Shown piece after piece: positions 1 through 12,440 of a stretch of 64,000 nt of DNA. The number at the start of each line of letters is the position of its first letter. The first letter of the stretch is position 1. The position numbers were made by a program, and so were the translations under genes. Origin of the DNA: Phylloscopus collybita (taxonomy: Eukaryota > Chordata > Aves > Passeriformes > Phylloscopidae); assembly GCA_027886175.1 (NCBI GenBank), contig JAJNNQ010000018.1:20193001-20257000 (forward strand), written 5' to 3'. The notes below the pieces were generated by a model. It was not told where the DNA came from and searched no databases. It saw only the letters and a program-made list of their open reading frames with translations.

Positions 1-3000
1 TGAACCAGTATTTTAACAAAAGCCACAATTATGAGAATAAAAGAGGGATGAAAAAATCTACAAATCCTGCAGACACCAGCCAATATGAAAGAAGTCAGTG
101 TCTAACTACTGGAGTCCAAGACAAATGAGATGGGTATAAGATACAAACATATCATCATTGTCAGCTGTCTTGCCTGAGAAGACTCAGTGACCTGGGTCCG
201 TAGACCTAAGGGTGCAAATTGCTCACAGGCTTAACAAAATCACTTATTCACATCCTTTGGGACTTACTGATAACACTCTATTATTTTTTCCATATTAAAA
301 TTACTGAGAATTTCTTTATTTGATTTTTTTTTAAGAGCAAAGATGCCACTTTTGATTTACTTGGTCAGATTTCAATTTGTTTCATAAAAATTTTCCTTTC
401 GATATCATTATATACAATATTTCCATTAGTTTTGCTCTGATTTGTGGTATACTGCTGCATCCCACTAGCTACTGCTATTTTCTACCCACAGGGGATATTC
501 TGGTGGAGGGATGAGATCACATTCGCCACAATGGGTTTGCTTCTTCAGAAAAAATTGTTTGGCTATTAAGTGTTCTATGTGCATAATCAGTTGTCATTAA
601 AGTCCATTTTGAAGCTGTCAGATTTTTTTTTAATTAGTCTGCCCTTTTAAAATACTATAAATAATTAGTTGTGTATATATATAAAACTCAACACAAATAT
701 GCTCATTTATTTGCTGTCTTTTATTTCAGTGACATCTCATAACAAATCTCTCTTCGTTATACAGGGAAGATTTTGAGAAATAGGAAATAGTAAGAAAAAT
801 TGGTGTACTGACATGAACCTGGCAATGAACAAGCATCAGCTACATATTACCAGTATAAGCACCCACCCTGACAGTATCAGTTTGCTGTCAGTCACATAAA
901 TAAACTGAAATGTTATTGCACTTGTATTTGCACAGAGGCATTTTTATTAATGGTAATACCAGTCCTCTGTTTTGGGTCTGAAAGACAGAGTGGTGCAGGG
1001 AGACCTGACCACTTCATTTCACATGAGCGAGCTGGCAGCAGCCTGAGCCCCAGCTGCTGTGGGAAAGAGGATAGATGGGTAGTTCATGAGGCTGTATAAT
1101 GCTTTTTTTTTTCATTAAACTAATGAATGAATGCCTGCATACAGGACATTCCATGGGTATTACTTAACTTTTTTTCCCCAACATTATACTGTTTTTTGTA
1201 AGATTTGGCTTTTCCTAGTCATAGTCATTCCAAATTCCTTCCAGTTTCCTGCTGGAGGAAATAATGTGTTACTAGTTTAGCTTTCTCTCCATTCAAATTG
1301 TGATGCTGGAGCACAAACACCAGTTATGTGTATCCTAATCAAGGTACTCTGATAAGGTTTAAAAAAAATCTGTTTGGGCACACAAAAACATGCATCACTG
1401 TATGCATGGCCATGAAAATAGGTGCAAAACTTAACCATAAATTATTCAGAATATTCACATCAAGTGAAAATATGTAAATACCTAATTGATTTTGTTATTC
1501 ATATGTGTTTGCAAAGTCTTTTCTGTAAAGTTCTTTGAAAGACAAATAAGATAGCTCTACTCAATACCAAAATAAACCAAACTCTCAGTTCTTGTATTGG
1601 ATGCAGTGAGAGCATGGCTGTCTTCCCAGTCCCTTCACAGCCTTTCCAGCTGTGAATCAGGTTTGTTATAACCTGTCTACCCAGGGTGAAAATACCCAGA
1701 TCTATCCTGTAAAACAGTTCTTTTCCACTGAGAAATGCTGAATTTTTACTTCACTGCTTGTCACAAGGGAGGAAACATGAAGTAATTCACTGCTCTGAAG
1801 ACTTAAAACAGGTTTGCCTAACAACATATGTATTTTACTGAAGGTGCAATTTAAACATACTTCAGACCACTAGTTACAAGAGATGAATGTGATGAGATGC
1901 AATTCTGTATCAAAACACAGTTTTATTTTTCTTCAAACAGAATCTCCACAATTTTAGCCTGGGAATGGATGTATCATCCCAGAAATGTCCTCCTGATACT
2001 CTTAAAGGCATACAGCTAATATTGCATGAAGTTTAGATATATGACTTAGGATAGTACTCTGAGAAAGAGATATTATTAGCCTCTATCAATCTAGTTGGCT
2101 ATTGTTATTTACATTTTACTCTTGGATACATTTCTTCAAAATTTGTCAGCAATCTGTGACAAAAAGATTTTTTTAAGGGTTTTAATAAAAATAAGGGATT
2201 ATATAAAAAATATGGATTGATTCTGATTCCATGTCAAACTGCACAGACAACATCTCTTTTGAAGAAGCAAATTCAAGGTCAGAATGTAAGAAATAAGAGT
2301 AAGAGCTAAGTAAATAGGACAGAACATCCCATCCTTGTAACCATCTGAAAAATTATGATGTGTGATAACTGAAAACCATTCAAGACCAAAAAGTCATTTG
2401 AAGGTGACAGGTTACATGCAAAATACACATGCAAAATCTGGTGTATTTCCTTCTTTTCTTCAACCCTCCACCACAGCTAGATGTTTTGAGGAGTTGTGAT
2501 ACCTTCACTTCCAAACTAAATGGAAAATTTAGAGATGTTTCCCAGAAGAAGCCAGGAAGTAAAAAAAGATGAACCTGAACATGTAAGGCAAAGCTAGAGA
2601 TTTTGTTTCTGAATGGTAAAGTTAATAGCTGGAAATTTGATGACGTGTTTTCCAACCTAATAGACAAACTTAAAAAGATCCAAAAGGTGCAAGCTATAAA
2701 CAGACAAATGCAAATGAGACATTATTTTCACATGTAGGAAGAAAATTGAGCCACCAATACAATTTGAAAGGATTGTAGGGATTTTTGTTGTACTGAGTAT
2801 TTTTTAAAACAAATGCTTGATACTTCTTCTAGAAGGAAATAGCTGTTGCTCAACTCCAGCTATTAGACTTACAGCAAGTATCAGTAGCCCATTAGTAGCC
2901 CTGCTTGTATTTCAGTCAAACTAAGCTACGAGTCTCCTATCATCCCCTTTGATGCTTTTAATACTGTCAAAGTGCTGAATTTCTTCCTTGGCTTTGCAAT

Positions 3001-3442
3001 GTCCCCAATTTCCAAGTTTTTTGTTAAAATTTGTATCAGTGATACAGATAAATTCTTAGTATATATATATTTTTATATAATGAGGTGAAAATATCTCAAA
3101 GTGTTTAATCCCTTATTTTATGAATGATTTTGTGCTATTTTAGCAAGAAATTCTTAATAATTTTTAACAGGCAGGAAGACACTGTCTCAATTATATTTGT
3201 ACTCAAGACGGACAGATCAATATTCAGAATATTGTGAACATTTCTTATGTTTCTGATACATTAAAATAATTTTAATCTAATTTCACAAATGTCACATTCT
3301 CATATCAAATAATTGCTCTTCACAAGATTCAGTTATAAAACTTCATTCAGTTCAAAAATAGTTATACTACTAATGAATAACATTAATTATTATTTGACTC
3401 CTCACTGTTAAGTTAAAAAAACCCCAACTTATATAGATCACT
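1..3442. other. AT-rich noncoding DNA, nothing recognised
   Basis: No reading frame here exceeds 95 codons and none resembles a known protein. The base composition is AT-rich and even. I recognise no transposable element and no convincing exon. A pyrimidine-rich acceptor-like site near 738 is not followed by a usable donor. The likely state is intergenic or deep-intronic DNA. Confidence 0.6.
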
Positions 3443-3462
3443 TTGTTGTTGTTGTTGTTGTT
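3443..3462. repeat. (TTG)n microsatellite
   Basis: Six perfect TTG units plus two bases lie in otherwise AT-rich DNA. It is a short simple repeat with no visible link to a retroelement tail. Confidence 0.9.
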
Positions 3463-5545
3463 ATAGAAAGACACTTGAAATAGATCTCAGGGGAAAGATG
3501 TGGACCTGTATTGCTAATTCTTATTTTTAAAATGCATCAGTTGAGTGGATAGCTGCTGCCAGGTAAGAACAAAGGAAAAGATTTGGTGCTAATAATGTCT
3601 GATGTCTAAAGGCAAGGCCCCTTTTATATCTTTAGGGTGTAATATGAAGTCATCTGAGCAGAAACAAAGGACTTGTCATTTGTTTTTCAACTTTGAACAG
3701 ATTGACAATACATGTCAAATGTCATCAGTCCAGCTACAGCAACAGGAAAACTTAAAGCAGAACAGGTCACAAGTTAGGTAATAATTAAAGAAATCTTAGG
3801 TATTCTCTGACAGTGTAATTCACATCTAAAATGACATTTGGGGCAGGAGAAAATATATGAATACATCAATGCAAGCAAAATCTGTTCAATTAACAAGGAA
3901 TTACTCTGGTTCTAATTACACATTAAAATTCATTGCTTTTTATGTTACTGAAAAAAATGTAGTACATAGAAATTTAAGTGAACCTAAACTTTGCATGAAC
4001 ACAGAAAGCAACGAAAAATATTTTCCATTATTATGTTACCAATATTAGCTGCAGTGAGATTGAGCCCAGAAGTATTTATTGTTAATACTTGGCAATGTAT
4101 TTTAGACATTTAATAAAAGGAATAATATCTAAAATACCTGCCTAAGGAAGAGTGATACTTAGCTGTAAGAATAAACATCAAGAAAAGATAGTTTGTTTTC
4201 TTTTTCCCTTTATGAATACATATGATTGAAAAATATTAGCAGACAGCATTATTGTGAGCAATCACATACACTCCATTTACCTGAAGGTTTACATGTTTAG
4301 ATGGTGCAAATTATTTTCTTGTCGGTTTTGGAGTTGTCTGTTTCTTTTATGAGAACAGTATGTCAGAAAAGCATTTGAGTCTAGCTGTCATCTGACTCCA
4401 TGTAACTTCTTAGAAAGGAGCTGTTACCTATTGGATCTGCAAAATAAAGAAATACACAGTGTCTAAAATTTTTCCAATCACTTTATTCACCCCTCGTTCA
4501 CACCTTGTTCACCCCTTGACTTGCTTTGTGAGGGCTACTCCAGTTTCTGGGATTCACTGACAGAAGTAAGGGGTGGATTTGGTTTTTTGTTTGTTTTTCC
4601 CCCCAGTAGATTAGCAACTCACTGAGATGGCTTCACAAGATATAGAAGTTTTGTCACTTGTCTGCCTGGAGTTGGTATATGCCACATAATTAACCAACAC
4701 CCTGTCCAGGCTGTCTCTTTATATCTCTGTATCTTTGTATCTGCAGGAGATATTTATTTTACTGTATTTAAAACGATCTATTTTTTAAATAATCCTTGTG
4801 TCAGAGTACAAAATCAGTACATGAAATTATTTTTAAAATTATGAAATCTGTTGGGTTTTTTCCTTACATTTTCAAGAGCTTTAATTTTTTTACCTAAGAC
4901 AATTTAAAATTTTTCAAATTTATCTTCTCAATTGAAATTATATGTGTTGGAATAAAAGGAAGTAGTCCATACCAATAAATTTACAATGAAAGTGGTAAAC
5001 TAATGAAGCAGTTAATGTGTTAAAAGTGTCCTGTGATGTGGACTGTGAAAGATCTGTATTGTATCAAAGTCCAGTCTCCGAACTTTTTCTGCCTCTGACC
5101 CTTGTGCATTTCTGTTTCTTATGTGATTTATAAGCATGCTTTTATCTAACATCTTTGATTCACTATGCCAAGTAAAAAGTCTTATTCCTCATTTTTATTT
5201 TGGTTTATTATATTTTAGTTACTTATTTAATCAAAGTATTGGAGTCCTTCAGTCCACAAGCTCCTAAATGTGAAGTGGAAAATGATGTATGGAAGGGGGG
5301 GTGGATAATTCAGCTCATAAGGAATGATCCAATATAAGATCTTTATTTTAGGCAAAGTCGGTTGATCACCCACTCAAAACTCTTCTGCAGAGAGCTGGGA
5401 CTGGGAAAGTCATCAAGAGAAACCAGGTTTCTGGAAAGTACCCTAGAGACATGGGCTTATCTGTATGCTTTAGGTGCATCAACACACCAAGATTGTGGTA
5501 CTTACCAGAAAAGAGACTTTTATTATCATAATTCTGTATTTTCAG
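3463..5545. other. AT-rich noncoding DNA with one weak pseudo-exon
   Basis: No repeat family is recognised. A segment at 3701-3777 has a pyrimidine-rich acceptor, one open frame rich in Gln and Asn, and a weak GTAATA donor. I regard it as a probable chance exon. The rest shows no coding or RNA gene signal. Confidence 0.5.
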
Positions 5546-5630
5546 AAGGACAAATATCATCAATTATTAGACAGTCTCCAGTTAGACCAGCAAGATTTGA
5601 AGCATCTAAACTTTGCATTTGGTCATCTAG
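5546..5630 (+). other. candidate internal exon, gene unknown
   Basis: The segment is preceded by TATTTTCAG and ends at CTAG followed by a consensus GTAAGT donor at 5631. In the first frame its 85 bases give 28 codons plus one base without a stop, including YHQLLDSLQLDQQDLKHL, which looks like a plausible amphipathic helix. A second frame is also open, so the phase is not settled. The acceptor's pyrimidine tract is mediocre. A GTAAGT donor on the opposite strand near 5500 competes for the same region. I do not recognise the peptide. It could be a genuine exon of a large gene spanning the window, or a pseudo-exon. Confidence 0.3.
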
Positions 5631-5657
5631 GTAAGTTAACCCAGCCATATCTTTGCA

Positions 5658-5659
<2 letters not shown>

Positions 5660-5692
<33 letters not shown>
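5660..5692. repeat. poly-T tract of 33 bases
   Basis: An uninterrupted run of 33 T begins 29 bases after the candidate donor site. Read on the minus strand it is a poly-A tract. No recognisable retroposed gene precedes it on that strand, so I cannot call it the tail of a processed pseudogene. Such tracts are length-variable and prone to sequencing error. Confidence 0.85.
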
Positions 5693-5696
<4 letters not shown>

Positions 5697-8600
5697 GATA
5701 TGATTTTAGTTTCAAAGTATATTGCAATGATAACTGTCTGGAAGACTGAAAGTGTAAGTTGGATAAATATTCAAAGGATAAATAGGTTTTGCCATTTTTT
5801 TATCTCCCCATGTTACCCAGTTACATAAAATTGGCAGTACATTCTTTTCAGTGTACGAGAAAGTCTCCTGGCAAACATACTAAAGCCATCATATACATAT
5901 ATGCACCCAAGCCTGCTCTGTTCTCTCTGCAGTCTTGAATAGATGTGGTTTCTAAAAGATTATTATTGCAGTTAAAAAGATTATAAATTTCATAAATTCT
6001 GATTATGGTCTTGTATTTCTTTTTATTGATCCTTTTGGGGAGGTTAATATAATAACTTAGATGAGGATATATCTGCATTCATTGGGAAAATTTATTCAGG
6101 ACTACGAAAATGACATTGTGAAATAGCTTGACTGGTCCTTTGCCAACATACTTCGCATCAGGATGATGGGAAAGAGTAAGAAAGACCCCAGAATTGTTCA
6201 CAATGACAAAATAGCAGGTAACCATGCTGCATAGTTTTGCCCTTTAAAACACTGAAAATATAAGCAATTTTTTCTAATGCTACCATAATTATACATTATA
6301 CAGGTAATATTTCACGATTTTGGTTTCAAGAGGATCTCAGCATGCAAGGACCTTGAATATGTAGTCTGCTTCCTTGAAGGTTATGTAATGCAGCACATGA
6401 GACAATTATATCACTGGAGTCCAAGGAAGTTGTGGAACCAAATATGTCCAGAAGAGAGTGTGCTTTTCTGAAACCTGGGTTTTGTTCACTATTTTGCCAT
6501 TTGAGCTCTATCCAACTTTTGGCAAGTCCTGTAAGGCAGAACCACAAATTACAATGCTGTTTAAATCCAAAACTAATATTCTCAAAGTCAGGCCAGGACT
6601 CATTGTAATGTTAAAATTCCCAAAGATATCTCAATTTCTGCCTCTGAATAGCCTAGAAACAGGGCAGTTTTTACACACTTTGGCAGCCACCACCTATACT
6701 TTCCCCCTCTTCAAAGGCAATGCAACAAGCTCCCTGGAAAAGCAATCTGAAGGAACAGCAGGAAAGACTGAGAGGCTCCTGCTTCTATCAGGCATAGGTC
6801 TATCTGGATGACACGAGTTTGGAATCAGGCAAAGATGGAAATTACTATCTGCACAATTACTCCAACAGAATGGCTACTGAAGAAGAAACAAAGCTGCTAT
6901 GTCTCTTGATGGTGCCTGCCCACAGTCCAGACTGGAAAGATTTAGGAACCAGTAAGATGAAGCTGTCCTACTCAGAGCACCAGACTGTAAGGTATTCTGT
7001 GGAATACAAAGACTGTAGGCCTAGTTCATGCTTTTCTCCTTGATTATCTGGCTAATTAAAACAAAGAACTCTTTTTAATTATAAATTCCTGGAGAGTACA
7101 AATAGTGATTTAAAACATTTATAATTCTCCAGCATTTTGTTTTGTTTTGTTTTCTCTTTTAACAGAGACATATAAAAGTAAAATAGTTATAGAAACTGAA
7201 AATTTTGATTCAATAAAGCAAATTGTTACTTATCCTAGAGTGCCCAGCGCTCTTGGTCTTGTGAAGTAACACATTTAAGTGGTTCTTCCTAACAGCCACA
7301 CCAGGCTTCTCACTCAGCCCTGTTCTGTCACTGCTGCTCACTGGGAGTCTTGTACATTTCCTAGGTGACTGCTGGTTAGAGACAAATCTAGAATTTAAAT
7401 GGCTAAGACAACATTGTTCAATTCCTCAAAACAACCCTAATATGGACCAACTTTGAGGGCAAATTAAAGTTTTTAATATCATGAGTGGAAGCTTTCACAA
7501 AGCTATTCAAAACCACATCCCCTCCTGCAACCCTTGTCCCAGAGTATTAGTTTCAACATTCACTTTTGAATGCTTTCCTGTTTGGTTAAATGTTCCATGT
7601 AAGTCAATATAGGCAATAAAGAAATTAAGGTGTCTAAGGAAGGCTTAGGAAGAGATGTGATATTTACATGCAAAAGTTTATTGTATAAATCCTAGTAGCA
7701 ATTTGACACTCTTCTTGCTTCTGACTTTGATGTTTCAGAAGTGTTTAGAGTTTGGCATCTTTACAGATTCCATTACATGCCCCATTCTAAGGAGCTAAGA
7801 AACCCCTTAATAAATGCACATTCAAACTATTTAGGGCTTGGAAGTTCAATAATCTTACCTTTAAATTTCTTGCAGCCTAGAATTATTCCAATAATAAAAA
7901 AACAAAGCAAAGCAAATCAAGAAAGCTGGAGATTTTACAGGATGTTTGTCATGGTTTGCATGAGTGAAAGAGGGGTTTTTAACCAATAGTAATGATACCT
8001 CTTTTTATATAAACATAACTATAATTAATGTTTTCACCTGAAACTGAGATTTATTCTCCCTACTTTGCAACTTGAGCAGGGTTTCACATATAGTACAGGA
8101 TTTTCCAGTGGAGCCTGTCCAGAGTTAACAGTTTGAATGGGCATTTTAAGATGTACTAAACTCTGATATCTACTAAATTCTACTTATTATTACATTTTTT
8201 TTTTTACAATCCTTCTCTTTTTGCTACAGTAACAAGTTGAAATGTAAAACCATTCTTTTGCTTGAAATTCCCAACTCTCCTCCCAAATGTATTACAATCC
8301 CTTTCTATTAAACAGTAAATGGTCTTTTTTATATATGTAACAAAAGCAATTTTACCCTTTACCCCTATCACCTTTTCTTCAATGTTCCCTGTCAGAATTT
8401 TCTACGTATAGCACTTATGACACATAAATCAAATATTGTGCCTATACATGGGAAAAAGTCAGAATATGAAGAAATGTGTGAAAGAATTTCATATATTTTG
8501 CTCAGAGACCCGCTTCCATAGCTCAGGCAATATTTATTTACAAGGTAAGAGCAGCTCAGTGATTTAATTCTGGAAGAATTATATTCTATGTCTGCTACAG

Positions 8601-11305
8601 GAAAGCTTTGTTTTGATTCTAGCTCCTTTTCCTGGCTGTAAACCAGCTGCTCTGCTTTTACCTTGAATGGATGCAGCAAATCTTTAGAAATCTGATTGAA
8701 AATTAGTTTGGTCACAGCTGTCAGACCTGTAAAAAGATAAATAGGGATAATAGGGATGTGTATTAAAAATCCAATGGTGCAAGTGCAAGTTTATTCAGTC
8801 CTTGGAGTGAATGAAATAACACAGATGATATTACATACCAGGTTGAATTTGCATTCCAGGCTTAAGTGAGCACCAACCATTTCACATCCTTATGAAACTT
8901 TGTATGTTAGTATTTCTAATGTTTACAACTATTTAATTCCTCAAAACATTCTTTAAAACATTCTTTGGTGTCATGAAATCTTCATTACATTCCAAATTTT
9001 GGTAGATAATATCTAAGTATTCTATATTTTGCAGGATATTGTCTTAGTTCACTTTACTGGCATCTTTACATCAGGCTGATCCATGGGACAGGCTAAATGG
9101 TTTAATACTGTACTTACATGGCCAGTGGGGTGGAAATGACTAAAGAATGGATTTCATAAACAAGCAATTGATTTCCCCACTCTCTAAAATAACTATGGCC
9201 CCACTCAAAGATTGAAAACCCTAAAGATGTTCTTTGTAAAAAATGACTAAATGTTCCCTAAGACCCTTACATATTTCGAAAGTCTTTGTCTAATTTCAAA
9301 AAGATTTACCCTTTACATAAATAAATGCAATCTACTTTACAGGGCATTCCAAAATAGCAAGAAGATTGAAAATAACAAAATTATCTCCTCATCTATAATT
9401 TCTATGATAATGTTATAGATATGTATTACAGTAAATCACTAAATGAAGAGATACCGGCATGCAAGTCCCTTGATGCACACACATCATTCCAATAACTGCT
9501 AACAAGCATTGCTTCCTCTTTGCAGAGATGAAAAAAAAAATGCTCCTCTGATTCTGAAAGATTTTAGTCCACAATAAACACTGAGATATTTACATGCAAA
9601 AACAGACTTGGGCTTCACTGAATAGGCGACCAGAGCAGTTATAAACACAGCAGGCAAACAGTTTGTTGATAGCACTAGTTAGTTCAGAGGCACTGTGCAA
9701 TTTAGAAATAAAAGTGTGATTACTCAGTGCATTATAAATTCTTTATAAAATTTGCAATAAACAATTACAGAGTGATTCACCCACATTTTCAATACCTCTC
9801 TACTAAGGTATTATAAGGTTCTATATAATTTAATTTTTCTGAATGGATCATTTGTAATCTGAATACAGCACATTGGGTTTTTGTTCTTTATAAAAGTAAT
9901 GCAATCAAACCTAATCGCCATATACAAGGGGTGGTATCGATAATAATTTTAGGTCTGGGTTTTTTTTACAATTATGGCATTCAAGCTGAGATCAAAAGGT
10001 TAACTCTCAACACATTTCACAGTTATGCACAATTTCAGTCTATTGACTGCGCTATAGATCAAGGTAGCAGCAGTTTCTCTCTGGCTAAAAAGAAAAGTCT
10101 GACTTATTTCCTCATCATTGATTAATCCTGAGTAAAATTAATGTTTAATAGCTGCATCGTTCCAGTACATGTTCATTTTGACCTTCTTGTTAAAATAAAC
10201 ATGTAATTCAATGGTATTATCAATATCATTTACTTGAAGAATCTTCTAGTATTTGGGAAGCAGAAGTGTGTATCTGTTTGCTATAATTGTTTCTTGACCT
10301 TTAAAAAAGCAGTGGTTTGTTCCTATATAAGTACAGATTTATTCACAAAGCATTTACAAATTTCCATTGTTAAACAGGGAGGAAAAAAGACACCTGTAAA
10401 TATAGAATATTAAAAAATAATAATAATGTTTGCATAGTGACACAAATTTAATTATTTATGAATTCTCAAATCATAAGCAGGTGAAAAACTCTTTAGCACC
10501 TCCAGATTTTAAGCAAAAGTAAAGAGGTGATCTCCAGCATCTGCTCTTATTTTTCTGCATGGCAGGAATATTTGGAACTAGAATTGCTTTTCAGCAGGTG
10601 GACCTGTCACTTCCTCAATGGTTTGATGAAAACAGGTGGAATCTCTCACAGGCCTAAGTATGGTGATGCTAAGCTGTGTCATGTTTCCAGTCATCCAGGA
10701 ATGACTAAAGTACATGCAATGAGTCTGGAATTTATTTAAAGACATAAGAAACACCATAATTTTCAAAGGACACAGAGATGGAACTCAAAATGTCTGAGAA
10801 GACAGCAGTGAGAAAGCCAGTATTGTACCATTTAAAGTAAGAATAACTTTGTTCTTTATCACAGATCAGACCAGTCTGCCAAAAGGGGCAGTGTGCAGAC
10901 CAGAATGCACCAAAACCTGCTATGATCTAAAACAGGCTCTATCCATTTCTGAAGTATTATTCCAGCTAAGAAGGAACATTTCTCCCTGTCTATGCAGTTA
11001 GCCAAGCACAGGTAGCATCTGGAAATGAAGACGGATAAAGTGCAATGATGGATCTATTTTTTTGTGAAGCACTGGACTAAGCTTACCAGCATACCTCACA
11101 TCTCTCCCTAAACTGCCTTTGCTCCCTCTCTGAGCTCAGAAGCAGTCACTTGGGGTGAAAAAATGACCAATGGGCACCATAGAGCTCCTAGCCCTATAGT
11201 GAGAACAGGATGATGAAGTGCTGATTTTAACACCAGCAGGAAACTACACTGCAGATAAGCCACTCCTCTTCCCCCACACCTTACAGTAAGGCAGGGAAAA
11301 AAAAT
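5693..11305. other. AT-rich noncoding DNA, mostly unrecognised
   Basis: Open frames are short and scattered on both strands. Around 6600-7040 the composition is slightly richer in GC, but no protein, repeat or RNA is recognisable there. A minus-strand exon-like segment at 8662-8726 is listed separately. The rest shows no identifiable gene or mobile element. Confidence 0.5.
8662..8726 (-). other. weak candidate exon on the minus strand
   Basis: Read on the minus strand, a good pyrimidine-rich acceptor (TTATCTTTTTACAG) precedes 65 bases that end at TTCAAG and a GTAAAA donor. One frame is open and includes TKLIFNQISKDLLHPFK. That same frame stays open past the donor to a stop near 8392, giving 107 codons. 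The peptide is not recognised. It lies on the strand opposite the candidate at 5546-5630, so the two cannot belong to one transcript. A chance exon is more likely than not. Confidence 0.18.
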
Positions 11306-11324
11306 GAGAGAGAGAGAGTGAGAG
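11306..11324. repeat. (GA)n microsatellite
   Basis: A short GA dinucleotide repeat with one interruption follows an eight-base A run. It has no visible functional context. Confidence 0.85.
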
Positions 11325-11439
11325 TTAATCATTTACTAAAAGCTTAAAGCAGTGGAATAAGACATGCACAATAACAACAGCAAAATTAATAACAAAAGTA
11401 TACATAAAAGAGAAGGTGTTTAACCCATATAAAGATATT

Positions 11440-12010
11440 CACCACTGGGAACAAAATCAGGATGGCAGATGCTCCAGGTAGGACATGTCTGTGTGGTTTC
11501 CCCAAAGGAAATACGGTGACTGTTCCTGCCCACCACACCACACTAGCCAAATAAAGGCAATATGGCAGGGGAGCTCTCATGGCCATGGTTTCCCCATGCC
11601 CAGCTCAAGAGCAATGAAAACCTAGGACAGACAAACCCTCGGAAGCCAGGTCAGGTGAGTAGGGCTTGTGCAGCCGCTTCATTGAGCTCGGTTTAACTCG
11701 GTTTCTTGCGCTGTCACTTCTCACACTCAGATGCACCTTGGAGATGTCCCTTTGGCATCACACACGGAGTGGCACTGCTGCCTCTCCTCACCAGCACGTC
11801 CTGCAAAAACATCCTGGAGGTAACGGGGGTAGGACAGGGGAACAGATGATGGGCTCCACAATGCCAATGCTGACAGTCATCACTGGAGTGAGCAAGACCA
11901 GACAGTGCACCTCTGATTCAGTGCCACAGCTTTTCTGGCCAAAACCACATGCCAGCAATGTTGTCGGTGGTATAGAATAACAGCTTGGTCATTCCCACAC
12001 AGCACCAAGG
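11440..12010. other. GC-richer unidentified segment
   Basis: This block is clearly richer in GC than its surroundings and carries several CpG dinucleotides. Open frames on either strand are 66 to 104 codons and match nothing I know. Inside it, a pyrimidine-rich acceptor before 11604, a 51-base open stretch and a CAG/GTGAGT donor at 11655 form an exon-like unit. It could be an old ERV or other dispersed repeat, a noncoding RNA exon, or a regulatory island. I cannot decide from sequence alone. Confidence 0.35.
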
Positions 12011-12312
12011 CCTGCCTTCCTCTCTGTAACTGGGAGGAACACATTTCCAAGCCATCAGAAACTCAGGTTAATTTTATAGTTTTGCAGTTCCCTCTGACTT
12101 ACAGGCACTAGGCAATAACAAAACACAAAGACCTCCAGAAAACAGTTAGGACAAGTGTTACTTCTGGATTTCTACCCATGTCTGTTTCCAGGGGTGCAGT
12201 CATGAAAGTACATAACCACCAAAGAGTTTTCCTTTTCTGAATAATACATGCTTTATAAACCTTTACTCTTGAAGCATCAGCCACACTTTTAGGAGGTAAT
12301 TGTGATCGTTCC

Positions 12313-12437
12313 CATATTAAAGCTGGAAAATGATGCATAACTCCTGTGATTGACTTTGCCAAGGTCAGGAAATGATTTAGTGGTGCAGCTCAAAATAGCT
12401 TATTCTAAGTCCTCTGTTGTAACCACTAGTCTCCATT
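12313..12437 (+). mobile_element. ancient MIR-like SINE fragment (tentative)
   Basis: The stretch follows the order of MIR/L2-type landmarks. A GGAAA-TGA-GCA block resembling the 'gaggaaactgaggca' part comes first, then TGACTTTGCCAAGGTCAGG, a TAGTGGTGCAGCTC block, and finally CCTCTGTTGTAACCACTAG near the end. In the family this corresponds to the conserved core and the L2-like tail. Divergence is high and gaps are needed, so the assignment rests on co-linear short matches. MIR-like SINEs are old enough to be shared by mammals and birds. If real, it is one of the oldest datable insertions in the window. Confidence 0.45.
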
Positions 12438-12440
12438 TTC

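Noticed and set aside
3701..3777. Gln/Asn-rich exon-like segment
   Set aside because: Weak GTAATA donor and 25 codons only. An open frame of this length is expected often by chance.
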